NCBI GenBank assembly: GCA_037833965.1
Contig: AP031354.1
Location: 6,488,001-6,552,000 of the forward strand
Length of the DNA: 64,000 bases
Direction: 5' to 3'
Source: Marchantia polymorpha subsp. ruderalis
Lineage: Eukaryota; Streptophyta; Marchantiopsida; Marchantiales; Marchantiaceae
Of the stretch, positions 12,532 through 25,553 are shown piece by piece. Made by a program: the position numbers and the translations under genes. Under the pieces are notes generated by a model. The model did not search any database. It was not told the origin of the DNA and was given only the letters and a program-made list of their open reading frames with translations. The stretch's first letter is position 1, and each line of letters opens with the position of its first letter.

Positions 12532-14494
12532 ATCCCCGCACCGGGAAGAATGATTATCGCATAGTGTGATATCGTGATCAAATGAGGCGGAACATCGTGA
12601 TGGCTTTGATGTAGATTCTTTGCCCGTCTCGACCAACCTATATGATGACTTGGCAGATGGGGTTCATTGAGAGAGCCTTGCAAGGAGATCGTATTCATCG
12701 GGCACGTATCTTTTGGACAGCCACCCGGCAACACATCGGGCTGATTCAGAAAGAGTCCGCCTGTTATTTGTCTCCGTTCTTGATTAACTTCTACAAGGGT
12801 ATGGGATTATTGATCCTCGCAGAGATTCAAGCCTTTCCAACACAAGAAGTACCGCGGGAAGGAGAAGAAGTGATGCTGGCTAACGAGGTCAACTCGGACC
12901 TTGAAGTCAAACCGCGGAACTCACCCAGCAAAGGAATATGCGGTCTCGAGGCCGGCAAGACTCACAGCCGAGGAAGAGATGAAGAATCGATGAGGCTGCC
13001 GTAGTAGAGGACCGGTTACAACGCACGGCTCTCATTGAGATGCAATCACCAGACTTTCGTGCCCGGTCGAAGATGAAGGCCTGGAGGTTGATACTGGAAG
13101 AGGATAGTAGCACAGAGAGTAGGAGGGCTGCGTTGAGAGAACGTCATGTGCAGGAAGTAGGGCCAACGAAGAGGGCAGCCAAAGAGAAGGAGAAATCGGT
13201 GGGAAAGAAGCCCCGCGTTATAGAAGAACGGTTGACGCCTGTTGAACCACCACGGGCTTCAAAGAAAGACAAGGGGAAGGCAATCCTCTTTGAGGAAGAT
13301 CCCTTGAGGTGGAATGAGGTCCCTGTGGAGAGTATCCAGATGAAGGTTCCTCGGGAACAGGTCGCTGAGGTATTGACGATGTCCTCAGATACTGAGGAGG
13401 ATCCTGTGGCATTAGAGGAAGTTGCGGCGAAGGCCGTAGAAGACGTAGCAGTAGCCGAGAGTGGTCCGCAGAAGGTGATATCACCTTGGACCTCCACAGA
13501 CACAATCATACTGGAGACGGGTGAGGAACCCTCAGCGGAAGAGACACAGTCGCCAATCATGGGTGCCGCCAACTTGTTGAGTGCAGATACTTCCGTTGTT
13601 CCAGTACCTCGACCGGAAGCGGGAGAAGTATGCAGAAGGCTGCACCAATGACACCTATGTGGAGATAGTGCGTAACCGGACACGGATCAAGGTGGCGGTG
13701 GCGGATGACCTCAGGCTGAGGTCATCGCAAAGGAACGTAGGAGTCAGCCGACAAAAGCAAAGTACCAAGCACTTCAGAAGAGGCTGACTGAGGAAGTTGG
13801 GAAGCAAAGAAAGGTGGAGCAAGTCGGTGAGGGTCTTCACGAGGATGTGAAAAGAGCCAAGTGCGTAAATGTGGACCTCTTGAGCAGACTGGAGGCCTGT
13901 AAAACCGCGTACGACGCCGAGTCATTGAAGGTGGATGAGTTGTCGGCTGCCGCAAAGGAGAAAGAGCAAGAGTACCAAATCGAGTTGGCGGTGAGGGCGA
14001 AGAAGCTGATCGAGTATGAAGCTGCGCGGATTTTTGACTTAGAGCTGATCGAGAAGTTAGAAGCGCAGTGTGGTGAACTGAGGACGCAAAGGCCGCAAGC
14101 TGAGAAGCAGTTATGCGAGGTGGAAGCAAAATTGACGGAGGCCAAGGGGAAGAATCGGCAGTTATCAGAGGAGACGCGTGATGCCTTAACTGCGAGAGTG
14201 GAGCGGTGTTTGCGCGGGTATGTGTTGTGGCAGATCAAATTCCACAACGGACTTCGGTTACGCGAGATTGAGCATCGTGTAGCCGAATTGATAGCGCGAA
14301 GCGGACGGAGTCATCGCCGGTTATCCAAGAAGCTCGAGTCGTATCTTACAAGATCGCGTGATGCGGTAGCAAATTTGGAGGTAGAATTAGCAAGCGTTTT
14401 GAGAAGATTAGGTTTAGAGCGGAGGTTAGAGGGAGCGGCAATTGCCGACTCCACAGGCGTAAGAACTATTCGCTGCTCGCATCAGAGCAGGTGA
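12532..14494 (+). pseudogene. GLE gene copy 1, 3' part (domain end, linker, coiled coil)
   Basis: Continues the GLE domain after the hAT (WQMGFIERALQGDRIHRARI, then LSPFLINFYKGMGLL), matching copy 2 at 39040-39200. A Lys/Glu-rich linker at 13040-13650 follows, then the LFQYLDRKREKYAEG motif (copy 2: LLRYLDRKVDKYADP) in another frame at 13581-13700. A long coiled coil at 13814-14494 ends with VERCLRGYVLW and LRREIEHRV-like helices, as in copy 2. Internal stops (at about 12568 and 12611) and at least three frameshifts make it a pseudogene. Coiled-coil heptads dominate the last 220 residues. Confidence 0.75.
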
Positions 14495-15050
14495 CAGTTT
14501 TTGGTAGTTAGGAATAAAGAAGTTTAAGGCATTGGACTTGAAGGTCTTTTCTCAATTTAGTTTTCAGTTTGAACTTCTGTATTCTTTGCACGTTAGTGAG
14601 TTGAGTGTGTTGGTCACCGCGTGAGAGGTACTTCGGTTTGACGAAGATACTGCATCCCAAGTAGGAGCTCCAATTTGAATGTTCTGAAATAGTGATTGGC
14701 TAGTGACAAGATTTGAGCAAATTTGTGATTGGCAGCTGCCTAGAGATCTTCTTAGTGTACTACTTGGGAATTTTCCCCCCTGAATCTTAAGTTGAGGTCC
14801 TGATCGACCTCTTGAGTGCAATTACTTGCTTCAAGTGTGTGTGTGTGTGTCCTACGCTGCATTGTGTATCCTCGGAAAGACCTCCAAGTTGAGCATCTGA
14901 GGTATTTCTGGGAGTGACAATAGCCTGAGAATTCAAATTCCTCAATAGACTGTTAAGAACGTGACAATTAGTATTCATTGTGTTGTTTCTGTCCTCGTGG
15001 GATCGAATCTTTACCATTATGCTCCATTTTGGTATTTATTTGTTATTACA
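14495..15050 (+). repeat. 3' module of GLE copy 1
   Basis: Non-coding tail shared with copy 2 at about 42000-42484. It holds a GT microsatellite (14838-14850), a TACGCTGCA word, the block TGGGAGTGACAATAGCCTGA with AATTCAAATTCCTCAATAGA, the U5-like CCTCGTGGGATCGAATC, and the terminal GTTATTACA. Copy 1 has one module where copy 2 has two. Confidence 0.7.
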
Positions 15051-16330
15051 CCCCTCTAAAACTCCTTCTTCATCTTTTCGTTTGTCTTTAACTTAAACTC
15101 CACACTCACTACTTCTAACAATTGCAGAGTATTATGTACCAACCTTCTCAATTTCAACTCTCTCAAAGCTATTTTTTTTTCCATACGTGATGAATTCTTA
15201 TGCATTTTTGCTCTGCCACATACTGCTTTCCTTGATATATCCCTTGTCAGAGATATGTTTTCTATAGCTGGCTCGGTTCCACATTCATTTCACGAAGAGT
15301 GCGGATTTTGAATTAGTGCATAAGCTTGGTCAGAAAACTAGTTGTTATTACATCTTCAATGATGTCACACACTTGTGACGCAACTGTCATAAGAACTGTC
15401 ACATAAGTTCTCAATACTCACAATTCTGAAGCTTTTTTGCTTGAGGTTGCCAAACTCTTTCCTATGGTAATTCCATTCCGTCCATTACTAGTCTTAGGCA
15501 CGTACTCTATGATCCACTACTTGATACTAACAAAAACTTGGTACTCAAAAACGTGAGGGTAATGCACATGCATATACATCCAGCAACAGTGCGAACATGA
15601 ATTGAATGCCAACTATCAACAAGAAATTTTAAGTATACTAGTTCATCAAAGTTTGTCATCTTCCCTATTATATTTACAAGGTGGCCAATTGCATGAGGGT
15701 AACGGGAGTTGTTTGTGAATGGAGGTGCCATTCGAAATTGGCACCAAGTATTGAAACATACCAGGTTCGAGAGCATGGTGATTACTCTCTATTCGCTTCA
15801 TCAAATTTTGCACCTTGTGCACTATACCACTACCGATAGCTCCAACGACTCCATTATCATCCTTGCTCAGTGATACATCAAACTCGTCAAATACAATTCA
15901 AAAATCTCCAAATCACATACGGCAAACTCCTTGTAACAATCCTAAATTATTGTGGAAATGTATTTTTCAAACAATCGGAAATACATTTTCACTCCAAGAT
16001 CGCTGTTAGTTTCAAAAACTATCCTTATCTTGACTCTTTCCGCAGGAGAGATGACATTAAATCAAAAAATCAACTTTTTGCTAGACTAAAAATACTTGAA
16101 TTTATTTCATCTAAACGTTTGATCTTTTAGTCATTTTTTGTTCTTTTAACAACTTAATCATCAGTTTATTCAAATTTTTTTATCAATCTAAAGATAAATT
16201 TCAAACGTGGCTACATAATTGAACTCACATCATTTAGATACTATACATCTCTTGTATGTTCATCAAAACTTTAGTTTATGAGATTTTTCTGTATGTTTTT
16301 ATTTCAATTATTGAATTTTAATTATTAATA
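15051..16330. repeat. Unclassified repeat R1, right part
   Basis: Aligns along at least 1.2 kb with 30900-32330 at moderate identity (for example TCTTAGGCACG at about 15490 and 31535, and CTAAATTATTG at about 15941 and 32005). Minus-strand partial frames exist, such as VVGAIGSGIVHKVQNLMKRI at about 15740-15830, but I cannot assign a protein family. Confidence 0.55.
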
Positions 16331-17215
16331 AAATCCATCAATATTTTTTTGATGTAAAAAAATTTTCACCATTAAAATTTGTCATTAATAACTTTTCTAA
16401 TCTAACTGTAAAAATAAAAATTCAAAAGATCTTTGAATCAATTTGTAATATTGATTATCATTACTTAAATATCAAAGGATATGTATAATGATGAAAAAGT
16501 TGTTTGGATTGATTTTAGATCAAATAAAAAATACATGGCAGTCGCAAGGATTAGAAGATATCATTTTAATTTATTTTTTCTTTTGAAATTTGTTCCGATG
16601 AGATTCTTTAAATTTTTTTAAAATTTTAAAAGTTTTCTTCAAAAAATAATAATTACAAATGTTAAGTAAAAAAATTGATAGCATAAGTTTGATGATAGTT
16701 TCAATTTTTTTTAAGTGAATAAAAACACATTGCATTATATAATTTAGAATAGTACATATATTAAAACTTTAAGATAGATACTAGATGTTATTATAAATTA
16801 TGATCTTTTTGATAGGTTATATTTAATAGATTTGATTCAAATTTTAGACTCAAAATAAATGTTTTAAAAACTTTCATGCATGGTGATATTTGTTTGATGT
16901 TATTCTTGTTTTGGATATGGCACATTGATCACCATTTTATATTTTCATATAAAATTTAAAATCTGATAATTTTTGAAGACTTAATGTAAAAAAATTGCTT
17001 TGAAAGTACGATAGATATATTAAAAATAAATAAATAAAATTTTGGAATGAAATTATTATTGGCTAAATTTTTTCAAAGGCCAAGTAAAAAGTTAACCACC
17101 AGATCATGATCACTGTTGAATTAAGTTTGAACTACAATCGGTAGATTCAAAAGAATAATAAATAACATTTCATACTAAAATACTCTATTACAACTAGAAG
17201 ATTAGTTATATTTAG
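16331..17215. other. A+T-rich region, no gene recognised
   Basis: Dense stops in all frames. It probably continues the decay of the neighbouring R1 repeat. Confidence 0.45.
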
Positions 17216-18749
17216 GAAGGGCTAGTTATATTTAATTTTGAGCAAATTATCCTTCATCCTATTGTACTATACACAACACAGGTCTATGATTGATCATAGT
17301 TATACCTATGTTTACTAGAGCTGTGTGATATTGTCTTCGCAGCATAGGAAAAGGAGAGAAGTAGTTCACATTAGCCCAGGATGAGGGATAATTAACCCAA
17401 ACTAAGGTATAACTAGCAACCCCCTATATTCATTACTAACATACATGTGAGAATTCACACTATACAATGTGATAATGGCATGTCTAATTAAATTTTTTCT
17501 ACGAAGCGGCTAGTTATCCCTCACTTTGGGCTAATCATCCCTCACCCTACTTTACGGTCTGCTGGGATTGGTCAAAGTTTATAGGTGCCAATGGAATAGA
17601 TTTATAATTCTTCTGGTTGTTCTTCGTGTTAATCTCTCTGCGTCAAACTTGGTAGGCGTGAATCACATCAAAGTCACTTTGTAATTACTACTTTGAATGT
17701 CATACTCTTTTTTGCAAATGCATTTGTCCCGTCTTTGCGAGCCTATCACCTACGAGTGTGTTTTGAGGTCTTGACATCGAGTCGAATTTGAAGATGAATG
17801 CTTGTTTGTGAAATTCGTGGAGGCAGCGTGTTCCTCACGAGCGCTTTCGTTCCACAATTTGCATTGGCGAGCTCCGTGCTGTGCTTGCTCACAAAAGAAG
17901 GATTATGTCAAATGCGTCACATCTCGAGCCTCAGATGCCAATGAGCTCGTAGTTGAACTCTGTCCAACCTTGAGTTTCACGAAAAGAGCATGCGCTGGAA
18001 AAATGCATCACTCCCTCCTCTGTTGGGCAAACAAAGGGCAATTCGTCTCGTTAAAGTTAAAGGCCGGAGCAAAAGCCCGAGCAGCCAAAACTTTTTCTCC
18101 TCGGATTGTCGGGTCAAAGGATGCGCTATTGCATTGTTGTCTTCTTCAAAAAACGGGAGAGCTCAGAATGTCGCACCGTTATACTTCCTTTCACCTATCA
18201 TCTACTCGCGACTCATCGGAAATTGTTGAATCCAACGTCCTCTCTCACAAGTAGACACCGCGATGATGTTCTCCGCACGCGAGAAATCAGGTGATCGGCG
18301 GTGCAACAGGGAGATCATGGTGCAAATGATGAGCCAGCGCGGTGCAAAATGGAGGACTCGTCACAGGCGTGACTTTGACGTGGCTCACGCCTGCCACGTT
18401 TGACGCAGAGTGTAACACAAAAAACAACTAGAAGAACCATCAATCCACTCCATTGGCAGTTATAACCTTTGACCAATCATTGCAGGCCTTATAGTAGGAT
18501 GATGATCGATTAGCCTAAAAAGAGAATAACTAGCCGCTCCCTTTTATTAGAAGGAGAGGCTAGTTATCACTCAATTTGGGCTAAATATCCCTCATCTTAT
18601 GCTAATGTGCACTACTTCTCCCCTTTACTATGACCGTGAAGATTATATAACACAGCTCTAGTAAACATAGGTATAGCTTTGATCAATCACAAAGTTCTGT
18701 TCTCTAGGGTGAGTGATAGTTAACCAAACTGAGTGATAACTAGCCCTTC
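17216..18749. mobile_element. Large foldback / long-TIR element
   Basis: Left arm 17216-17690 and right arm 18365-18749 are inverted copies. The outer ends read GAAGGGCTAGTTAT and ATAACTAGCCCTTC. Inner units start GCGGCTAGTTAT at about 17504 and mirror 18535. Examples of mirrored sequence are TATACCTATGTTTACTAGAG (17304) with its complement at about 18655, and CTGCGTCAAAC (17640) with its complement near 18400. The 670-bp centre has an open frame at 17802-18254 with no recognisable product and no transposase, so the element is non-autonomous. I found no certain target duplication. Nested insertion of several small TIR elements of one family is an alternative. Confidence 0.65.
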
Positions 18750-20950
18750 TTCTTTTTTAATTATCTTAAAAATAAAGCATGTTGTAGTTTGAACACTTCT
18801 ATTTTAAATATTTTTTTTATCAGTGTTGAAAATTTATCCAAGATAATCATGAGAATTAGATCACATTATCAAATTTTTAAAAAAATATTTTGATTAAAAT
18901 ATTTCATTAGTAACACAACAATAAAAACCGATCAAATGAAACTTCCAATTATTTCACTTGAACATCATAGTCATCATCTCCGATTCTTTAAAACCCTAGA
19001 TTTTATTCAATCAAGAGATCAAAGTCAATAACGATAGAAACTTGTGAAGACACTTGAGACGCTTCTCGGAACCTTCAGAAAAGTTTGAATGTTCATGACA
19101 TAATTCAAAAATAGCTTTCTATCTCAACTTACTTAATGATTTAAAAAACAGTAAGGTCTTCTACTAATTCCATTTTCTCACGTACACGTTTTGAAAGTCA
19201 CAACAATAAATTGTACTCCAAATCTAAATCTGTACTTTACCTTGTAGCCTATGAGTGCTCCAAACCTTTAAGCCAGTTGTATGTAACCTGAACTATATGT
19301 GCGATTAATTTTAACTACAGTACTCTTGCATATACACATATTTAACGAGGTTATATATCTCGGGAAAGAGACTTACTGTATCTTTCCCGAGAGTTGTTGG
19401 ATACTCAAATTCACATGATTCAATTTTTTCCTGGCCTGCACATTACTAACCCCTATACAATTAATCTACTTTACATGATAGTTCAGTTGCTAATTAGAGT
19501 AACTCATTTGAAGGTTTGCCTCCAAATTTAAATTGAGGGTGCTGTTTTATGACATTGATGCGCTTTTTTACCACCGTCATCAGATTATTCGATTCTATCT
19601 ATACCTTTCTCTCCTTACCACTCACATTGTTGTTTTGTATTTATGTACCACTTCTTTGGAATGTATATCCCTAACGAAATTCACTTAATGCAAAATTTAG
19701 AGTCTCTAACATCTGTATTGAAAATCATTACAAAACCTTCCGTTCACCTTTATTCTTTGATTTTATTTTCTTGAGATGATTAGAAGATATAGAATACTTA
19801 CCCATCCCCATTTATATCAAAGAAACTCTTTATTCTATGAAGGAAACGCTTTAAATGCTGCAGCCATATACCAATGAAGCCAATTTTGGTCAACTTGGCA
19901 TCTCTATAGTACTCGGCCGACTCCTAAAAGTGAAGGTTTTGTTCAGTGGGCCTCTTCAAGCTTTTGCGTGGCCAAGACGCACTCTTCAGGTCGTGACGCT
20001 GCCTCATTACGTGGGACGTCATTTCTTCCCTTGGTGCTATTTGTCGCCCCGATTTTTATTCCGTTCGTCTCATTTCACGCGCTTTGTTACAATACGACGG
20101 GAAGGCATTTTTTTAAAAATATCAGTCCAGTCTCGAGTCCTATGTGGTGCCCTCCTGGCTACAACAACGCAGAACAAATCGTGCTATACACTGTTTGCTC
20201 CGCTTGAGTTTGACACATGTTCGTCCGGCCGGCAGGTTGTGCTAGGTTGTCGTGGGTAGCATCAAAAGCTGATGACAAAAGTCCTCGATTCGAAAGGCGC
20301 ATTTTCGTAAGCTTCGAAGTTGTCCACAAGTTTGCAGGTTATTTAAAATCCCGTAGTATGGGGCTTGTTTCTTAGAGTATTCGTGTCCATTGGTTCAGAT
20401 TCGCCTCGAAAAACTTATGCAATATTTAGGTGATTATCTCGACAAAAACGAAGTGCGCAGGAAGAAGCTCTGGTCGCGATATCCAAGCCCGTAATTCTTG
20501 AAGATTCGGTAGCTCGCAAGATCGCTTGCAATTGACGGCTCCGTAGTCGGGCCGCTCGCTCATTCCCTTGTTTCAGATCTTTCCGGAACCTTCCGAGGAG
20601 CACTGAGGATCGCCGGGACCTTGTGAATTAAGCGAGAAGCTTTTTGTCGGGGCACTGACAGGCGGCAAGGTTTGGTGTGCATGTGAGTGCGGTGACGCCT
20701 CTGTCAGACCGTACCCGGAGGTACGTACGTTCCTCCTCGCGGCCTTCACAAGGTGGAACATGGGTCGAAATAACTTCACGCGTAATCAATTTTAGTCAGA
20801 CACTCTGCAACCGGACCGAATGAAAGCTCCGGTCAGTCAGCACGTGTAGAGGAGACACGTGCAATTCCATGACGGATCTCTCTATTCACGTCAGGTGTGG
20901 GAGATGGATGGCAACTTTGTTCGTGATCAAGAACCAGCCGCACTGCTCTA
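18750..20950. other. Intergenic, no gene recognised
   Basis: A+T-rich to about 19.85 kb, then balanced composition. Open frames at 19855-20259 and 20415-20779 have no recognisable motifs. The second half lies upstream of the channel gene and may include its distal promoter. Confidence 0.4.
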
Positions 20951-22051
20951 TAAGAACCTGCGTGAAGTTCCCTCTGCCATACGGTGCCTGGATGTTCTCG
21001 TAACAAGTGGACTGGTTTCGGCCGGCTGGCAGGGTTAGGGCCCCACCGGTCATTGAACGGCGATGGGCGGGGAGGAGTGCACATTCAAATGAAGCGATTT
21101 TCAGCTGCAAATCAATGTCCGACTTTCTTCGTCTTCTTCCTCTCCTCATCGCCGCAAGCGACGAAAGAGAAGGAGGTGGAGAGAAATTGTTGATGAGTTG
21201 GCAGAAGAGGCGAACGATCTGTGACGAGTGCCAGATAGTTGACGACTTTAATCCTGATTTACGACGTGCTCTGGACAGATTTATGAATGCGAATTTCTCG
21301 CGTTGAGATCGGGAGTGGGGACGATGCTTTCCAAATTTTTTGCGGTGGATTGACCTCTGCCTCGTGTGGCTTTCGTGCTTCTTGACCGTGAAGTGAGTCG
21401 GGCTCCTCCCTAACTTCTCGTTGATGCAATCTCGCATCTGTTCGTTCTTGTTGGACGTATCCAGCCTCTCTTCGAATAGTGTACCTTCTGCAACTTTCCT
21501 GGGATTGCTTGTCATCCCTTTTTCTTCTCAGCGTTCTGAGAAAGCTCAACATAGATTCTCTGGCATCTGGTTCAGTCCGTGAATGTGAAACAGTAGATGT
21601 TCTTCCCAAGATTTGTTGGAAATTACGGGACCCCATTCCGTTTGTGCCTCTCGTGGCGTCAAATGTAGAAGAGATAAACTATTTTGTACTTTCCCTTGCG
21701 TCAACTAGTGGCGTTAAGGCTTGCACTCTGGGAATTCCACTCTTCTGTCAAATCGATCGGCTTGTGCTGAGCCTCATGGGATTGTCACATATGTTTTCAT
21801 AGAGCCGAGGTACAGTCGATCGTTGACTCAAATTGAGCCGCTTCTGATTTTTTTCCCCCGATCTCTTGTAGCTTGAAGAAATGAGCAATAAAACCAGGGC
21901 GTTTTACCTCCAAGCTCTTTATCCATCATGCTCTGAAATTTTTTCCTCCCCCTTTCGAGTGTAGTCGGATGCTAATGGTTGAAATTTTAGTTTGCTGTCA
22001 ACATCTGTTGGTTTCCCTACACTCAGTAGTATTTTCGTATCGGAGTTCATC
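20951..22051 (+). promoter_or_regulatory. Probable promoter and 5' UTR of the MscS-like gene
   Basis: A pyrimidine-rich stretch (TTCTTCGTCTTCTTCCTC at about 21126) and purine-rich GAAAGAGAAGGAGG follow, typical of plant leaders. No retroelement sequence is seen here. The region precedes the ATG at 22052. The transcription start and any leader intron cannot be placed by eye. Minus-strand open frames (20886-21515 and 21259-21636) show no protein family and are probably fortuitous. Confidence 0.35.
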
Positions 22052-25000
22052 ATGGCTACTAGAAGTAGCAACTTTATATTATCTGCGTCCGCGCTTGTAG
22101 CTCAGAGCCCGCCGTCCCTGTCAAATTCCCAGACAATAGATTGCAAATTCCACTATCCACAATCTTCTCCAACGAAGGACAAGAAAGACCTGCCTCTTCT
22201 ACAAGTTCCCGGCCAATCTGGTCGATTCTGCAGCCTTGGACAGCCCAGGAGGAGGGATGTTTGTGCTGGAGCGATGCTGTACAATTCTAATGTCGAAGCG
22301 GGAAGTGATGGAGCGGAGGATGATGGAGATCAGACATGTCATCCCTTGGACCGTGGCCTTCTAAACCAGCAACAAGTTAGTCACGACGGGAAACTGCCTT
22401 GGCAGCAGAACACTGAACAGTGCGTTGCAGGAAGCATAGATCAAATCAACTCCAGTCATGCCGCAGGTCCTGCAGGTGTTTTCGAAGGGAGCCGACTGAA
22501 TGGTAACGGCTGGATACCACTCCGTGATCATTATCTCAAGGGGAATAAGCAGTACTATCCACATGCAGGCGTATCTTCAGCGTCAGTAAGGGTCAGAGAT
22601 GGCAACCAAGAATCATGCAATGCTCACAGCTCGGAGGGAACATTGCAGAATCATCATCCCACACTAACGAAATTTGAACCGGAAGATCGTAACCCTCACG
22701 AGGTTCTTCAAGAGGCAAAAGGGAAAGAAATTGCTGGCTGTATACTGGCCATCAAGCGGCTAAGACTCGCATGTAATAGGACTATTTCTAAGACACTGAG
22801 GTCTTTCAAGGGTACCATTATAGGTAACAGGAAGGCCGCTGACGGCATTCTCACATCTGACGAAACTGACTCTGAGCCAAGAATTGCTGAAGGAAGTGAC
22901 GAAGCCACTGAAAGTGACAAGCCTTCCGGCAGTTCTCGTGACGAGGAGCTTGATGAGATCCCGTGGGACGTGCTGAAGCGACTATGGGAGAATCCTGCTT
23001 TCGTAAAATTTCGAGTTTCAATTTCGATGGCCAATCTTACGATGGCGTTGCCTACTTTTTTGTCTCGGGCTCTGCCTCTTCTCTCAAGTGTGAGTAGTTG
23101 CTCCTCGATTGCCTTTTTCCTGAGTCGAAATTACTGGTGTTTAGATGATCCGCGCAGCACAAGCTTTGTGATTCAGTGGGTATCATTTATGGTGTCTTTT
23201 GTAACGTAAGCTGTAGATATTTTCATGTCTAAAAGGCTGTATCCTGGTGCAGAGGAGAATGCTTATTATCTTCATGGGCTCTTTCACTTGATATTATCCA
23301 GTTTTCTGGGATTCCCTTAATAGGATTGATCCTCTTCCTGTAAAAATCCCGCTTAATATGGTTGTGTATTGTAACTTTATGCTTAATTCTGCTTCTGCAG
23401 AATTAAGTCTAAATTTAATTTTGCAGAAGCAGACATTTTGGAATAGCCACTGCATGAAGTTTATGCTCTTATTTTTACCTTAACTGGCTTCGGTGTTGGT
23501 TTGGCAGTCTCCGCTGAAGGGGTTCTCCTTTCCAGTTCTGGCTCCATTGCTCTTTGGTGGAGGAATTGTTTTTAAAAGTGCAGTTTCTAATCTTGGATTC
23601 GTGCTACCTCGTATGTTGTATGTACCGAAGCCCCTCCTCCGCCTGCCGACAATCTCTTTTCAATGAATCTTTTATGTACATGATTCACTCTATGACCTTT
23701 GATTATCTGACCCAGTGCGATACAGTGTATACAGTATGACTTTATTGCTTTCTTTTATCTACAGTAATGAGAAACAATTCACCGTCGTGGTACTTGATGT
23801 GCAGGATGTCGATGGCAATTATGTGGGTTTTATGGGCTTTAAATCACGTCATTCAGGAGGCGATTCAACACCTCAGAGACAATGGTACTTTCGATCGAAG
23901 GGTAGCTAGTGTGCTTGTATTGTTCTTTGAGTAAGTCAGACTTCATTTTCCTTACCTTTCTTATGCCACGCTTGGTAGCAGTGCTTCATCCTGCTTTGTT
24001 TTTTCTGTGATTGGGTTTTAGGATATGTGAAGTATTCATTGGAGACTAGTAATATCCTCCCCTTTTTTGGGTAGTTCAGAAGGAAGAAATCCCTAGTTTA
24101 TCAAGTTCGGATCAGAACTTACTATGTACACATCTATTGACCATTGTGAGCTTTTGTGAGAAAGTTTGGAGTGCATTGTCTATTGATCTTGTGAGAAAGA
24201 TTGTAGTGATGAGTAAGTTCAAAATTATAGATTCTTATATTTTGAATCTACGTTGTGTTCAGGTTGACCTTCAGTGCAATTGCAGTTGTGACAGTCTTAT
24301 CGAGGTATCAGCAGAATGGAGCTCACTATTTCTTTTTTTAATGCAAATGAGATTTCCAATGTGATGAGATTTTGAATGCTGATATTCACTCTTAATCTCA
24401 CACCTGGTTTTGCTCTTCTTTCGCAGCATCGGCTTAAATGTCAATTCTTTGCTTCTGCCGTCTTTTCTGGCTCTCGCGTTAGCTGGAAAGGTATAACTTC
24501 GGAGTTCCTCTCATCAACACTAAATACTCGTCCTATATCAGCTATTCCTCACACCAGCAACATCATATACCACGTCGAAAGAGACTTCAAACTCCCCGTT
24601 TTTATCGTTCCTTGTTTAAGTGCTGTGATAGGATACTTTGCGACTTCAGTGAGAACTTGTCGATAGATAGGCTTCTCCATCATCGATTTATTCGCACTTC
24701 GTCCCTGACTAGTAGGAAATGGGGAGGGAGAATCTTACTGAAATTGAAGTTGCCATTATAGCAGCCTAAGCGGAGTACATTTTCTGAATCGAGTGTATGT
24801 GCTGTGTCGTGCAGGATGTTTGGCAAAATTACTTTGCAGGGTTTTTCCTGTTTGCCGCTCAGCCCTTCAGACCAGGACATACTGTGGCCCTTATGTGCGG
24901 ACAAGAAACGACCGGAGCGTCACCGACAACCAACCCCGGAGTGATGAAGTCAGGTTGGTTCGAAGGGGTCTGTGAAGCTGTTGACCTGCGCTACACAGTT

Positions 25001-25315
25001 TTGCGCAACGGTCGACACCGCTTGATGGTGCCTAATGCCATCTTCGTCAAGAGGAGTTTTCTTATCATTGACCCTGAGCCACAACCACTACCTTCCGAAT
25101 CTTCAAAGAAGCAGCACAGTCCACGAGCAAAGCCAAAGCATCGTTCAAACAAGGTAGATAGTGCAATAAAAGTTTGCAGTCCACCGACATCATCATCAGC
25201 TCCAAGCTTGTCAGCAATTGCTCCGGAACCACTCGTTGGAGCTGATGTGGGAAACGGATCTATGAGCAAAAGACCAAGCGCCGACATGAATGGTTCTGCA
25301 CTGCTGCATGGTTAA
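22052..25315 (+). CDS. MscS-like mechanosensitive ion channel, six exons
   Basis: Exons 22052-23089, 23508-23610, 23765-23930, 24263-24304, 24427-24490 and 24815-25315 join in phase with GT/AG sites, giving about 637 residues. The N-terminus is Ser-rich (MATRSSNFILSASALVAQSP) and could be an organelle transit peptide. A long hydrophilic stretch ends in an acidic segment before the channel domain. Membrane helices lie in exons 2-5. The pore helix and following segment (LNVNSLLLPSFLALALAGKD, then PFRPGHTV) and the MscS beta domain (GWFEGVCEAVDLRYTVLR, then LMVPNAIF) are in exons 5 and 6. The family releases ions on membrane tension; plant members act in plastid, mitochondrial or plasma membranes. 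The ATG at 22052 has a good context (ATCATGGCT); an in-frame TTG 60 bp upstream is not a likely start. The C-terminal tail is Ser/Pro-rich. Confidence 0.9.
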
Positions 25316-25553
25316 GCCAGACTTCAGTTAGGATCCGAGGATGTTTAAGAGTTATGATTCATCTATACACAATGTTCAGTAACATGTCATCCACGCGAGA
25401 GAATTTTGGAAGTCGAATGGTTCTCACCAGGTTAACCTGCATGGCTGGGTGTGCGGTTGCCGGGCCATTCTAATTTTTCCACAACTAATTGAAGAATATA
25501 TTTAAATATAAATGTTAGACAAAAAGCCAAATCATTTCAATTTCATATTCCAG

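Larger units (their letters stand above)
7031..15050 (+). mobile_element. GLE copy 1: TG...CA element with internal gene, split by a hAT
   Basis: Starts TGTGATAGG and ends TTATTACA. It is flanked by CTCCT (7026-7030) and CCCCT (15051-15055), a 5-bp target duplication with one mismatch. The related repeat at about 30890-30905 preserves the unoccupied site, with one copy of the target, which supports both ends. Subtracting the hAT at 7869-12523 leaves about 3.4 kb. No terminal direct or inverted repeats are visible. Content and termini match copy 2 (37111-42484), but the copy is shorter, lacks the G+C-rich leader, and is more mutated. The best model is a solo LTR of very large size; a distinct non-autonomous element with TG...CA ends is the alternative. 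Confidence 0.75.

Noticed and set aside
14836-14852. GT tract as a possible regulatory element
   Set aside because: It is a simple microsatellite, also present in GLE copy 2 at 42269-42287 as part of the shared module.
17802-18254. 150-codon open frame as a transposase of the foldback element
   Set aside because: No DDE-type or zinc-finger motif can be seen, and composition is Cys/Ser-rich without conserved order.
20886-21515. 209-codon minus-strand frame upstream of the channel gene
   Set aside because: Arg/Ser-rich with no motif, in the expected promoter and leader of the plus-strand gene.
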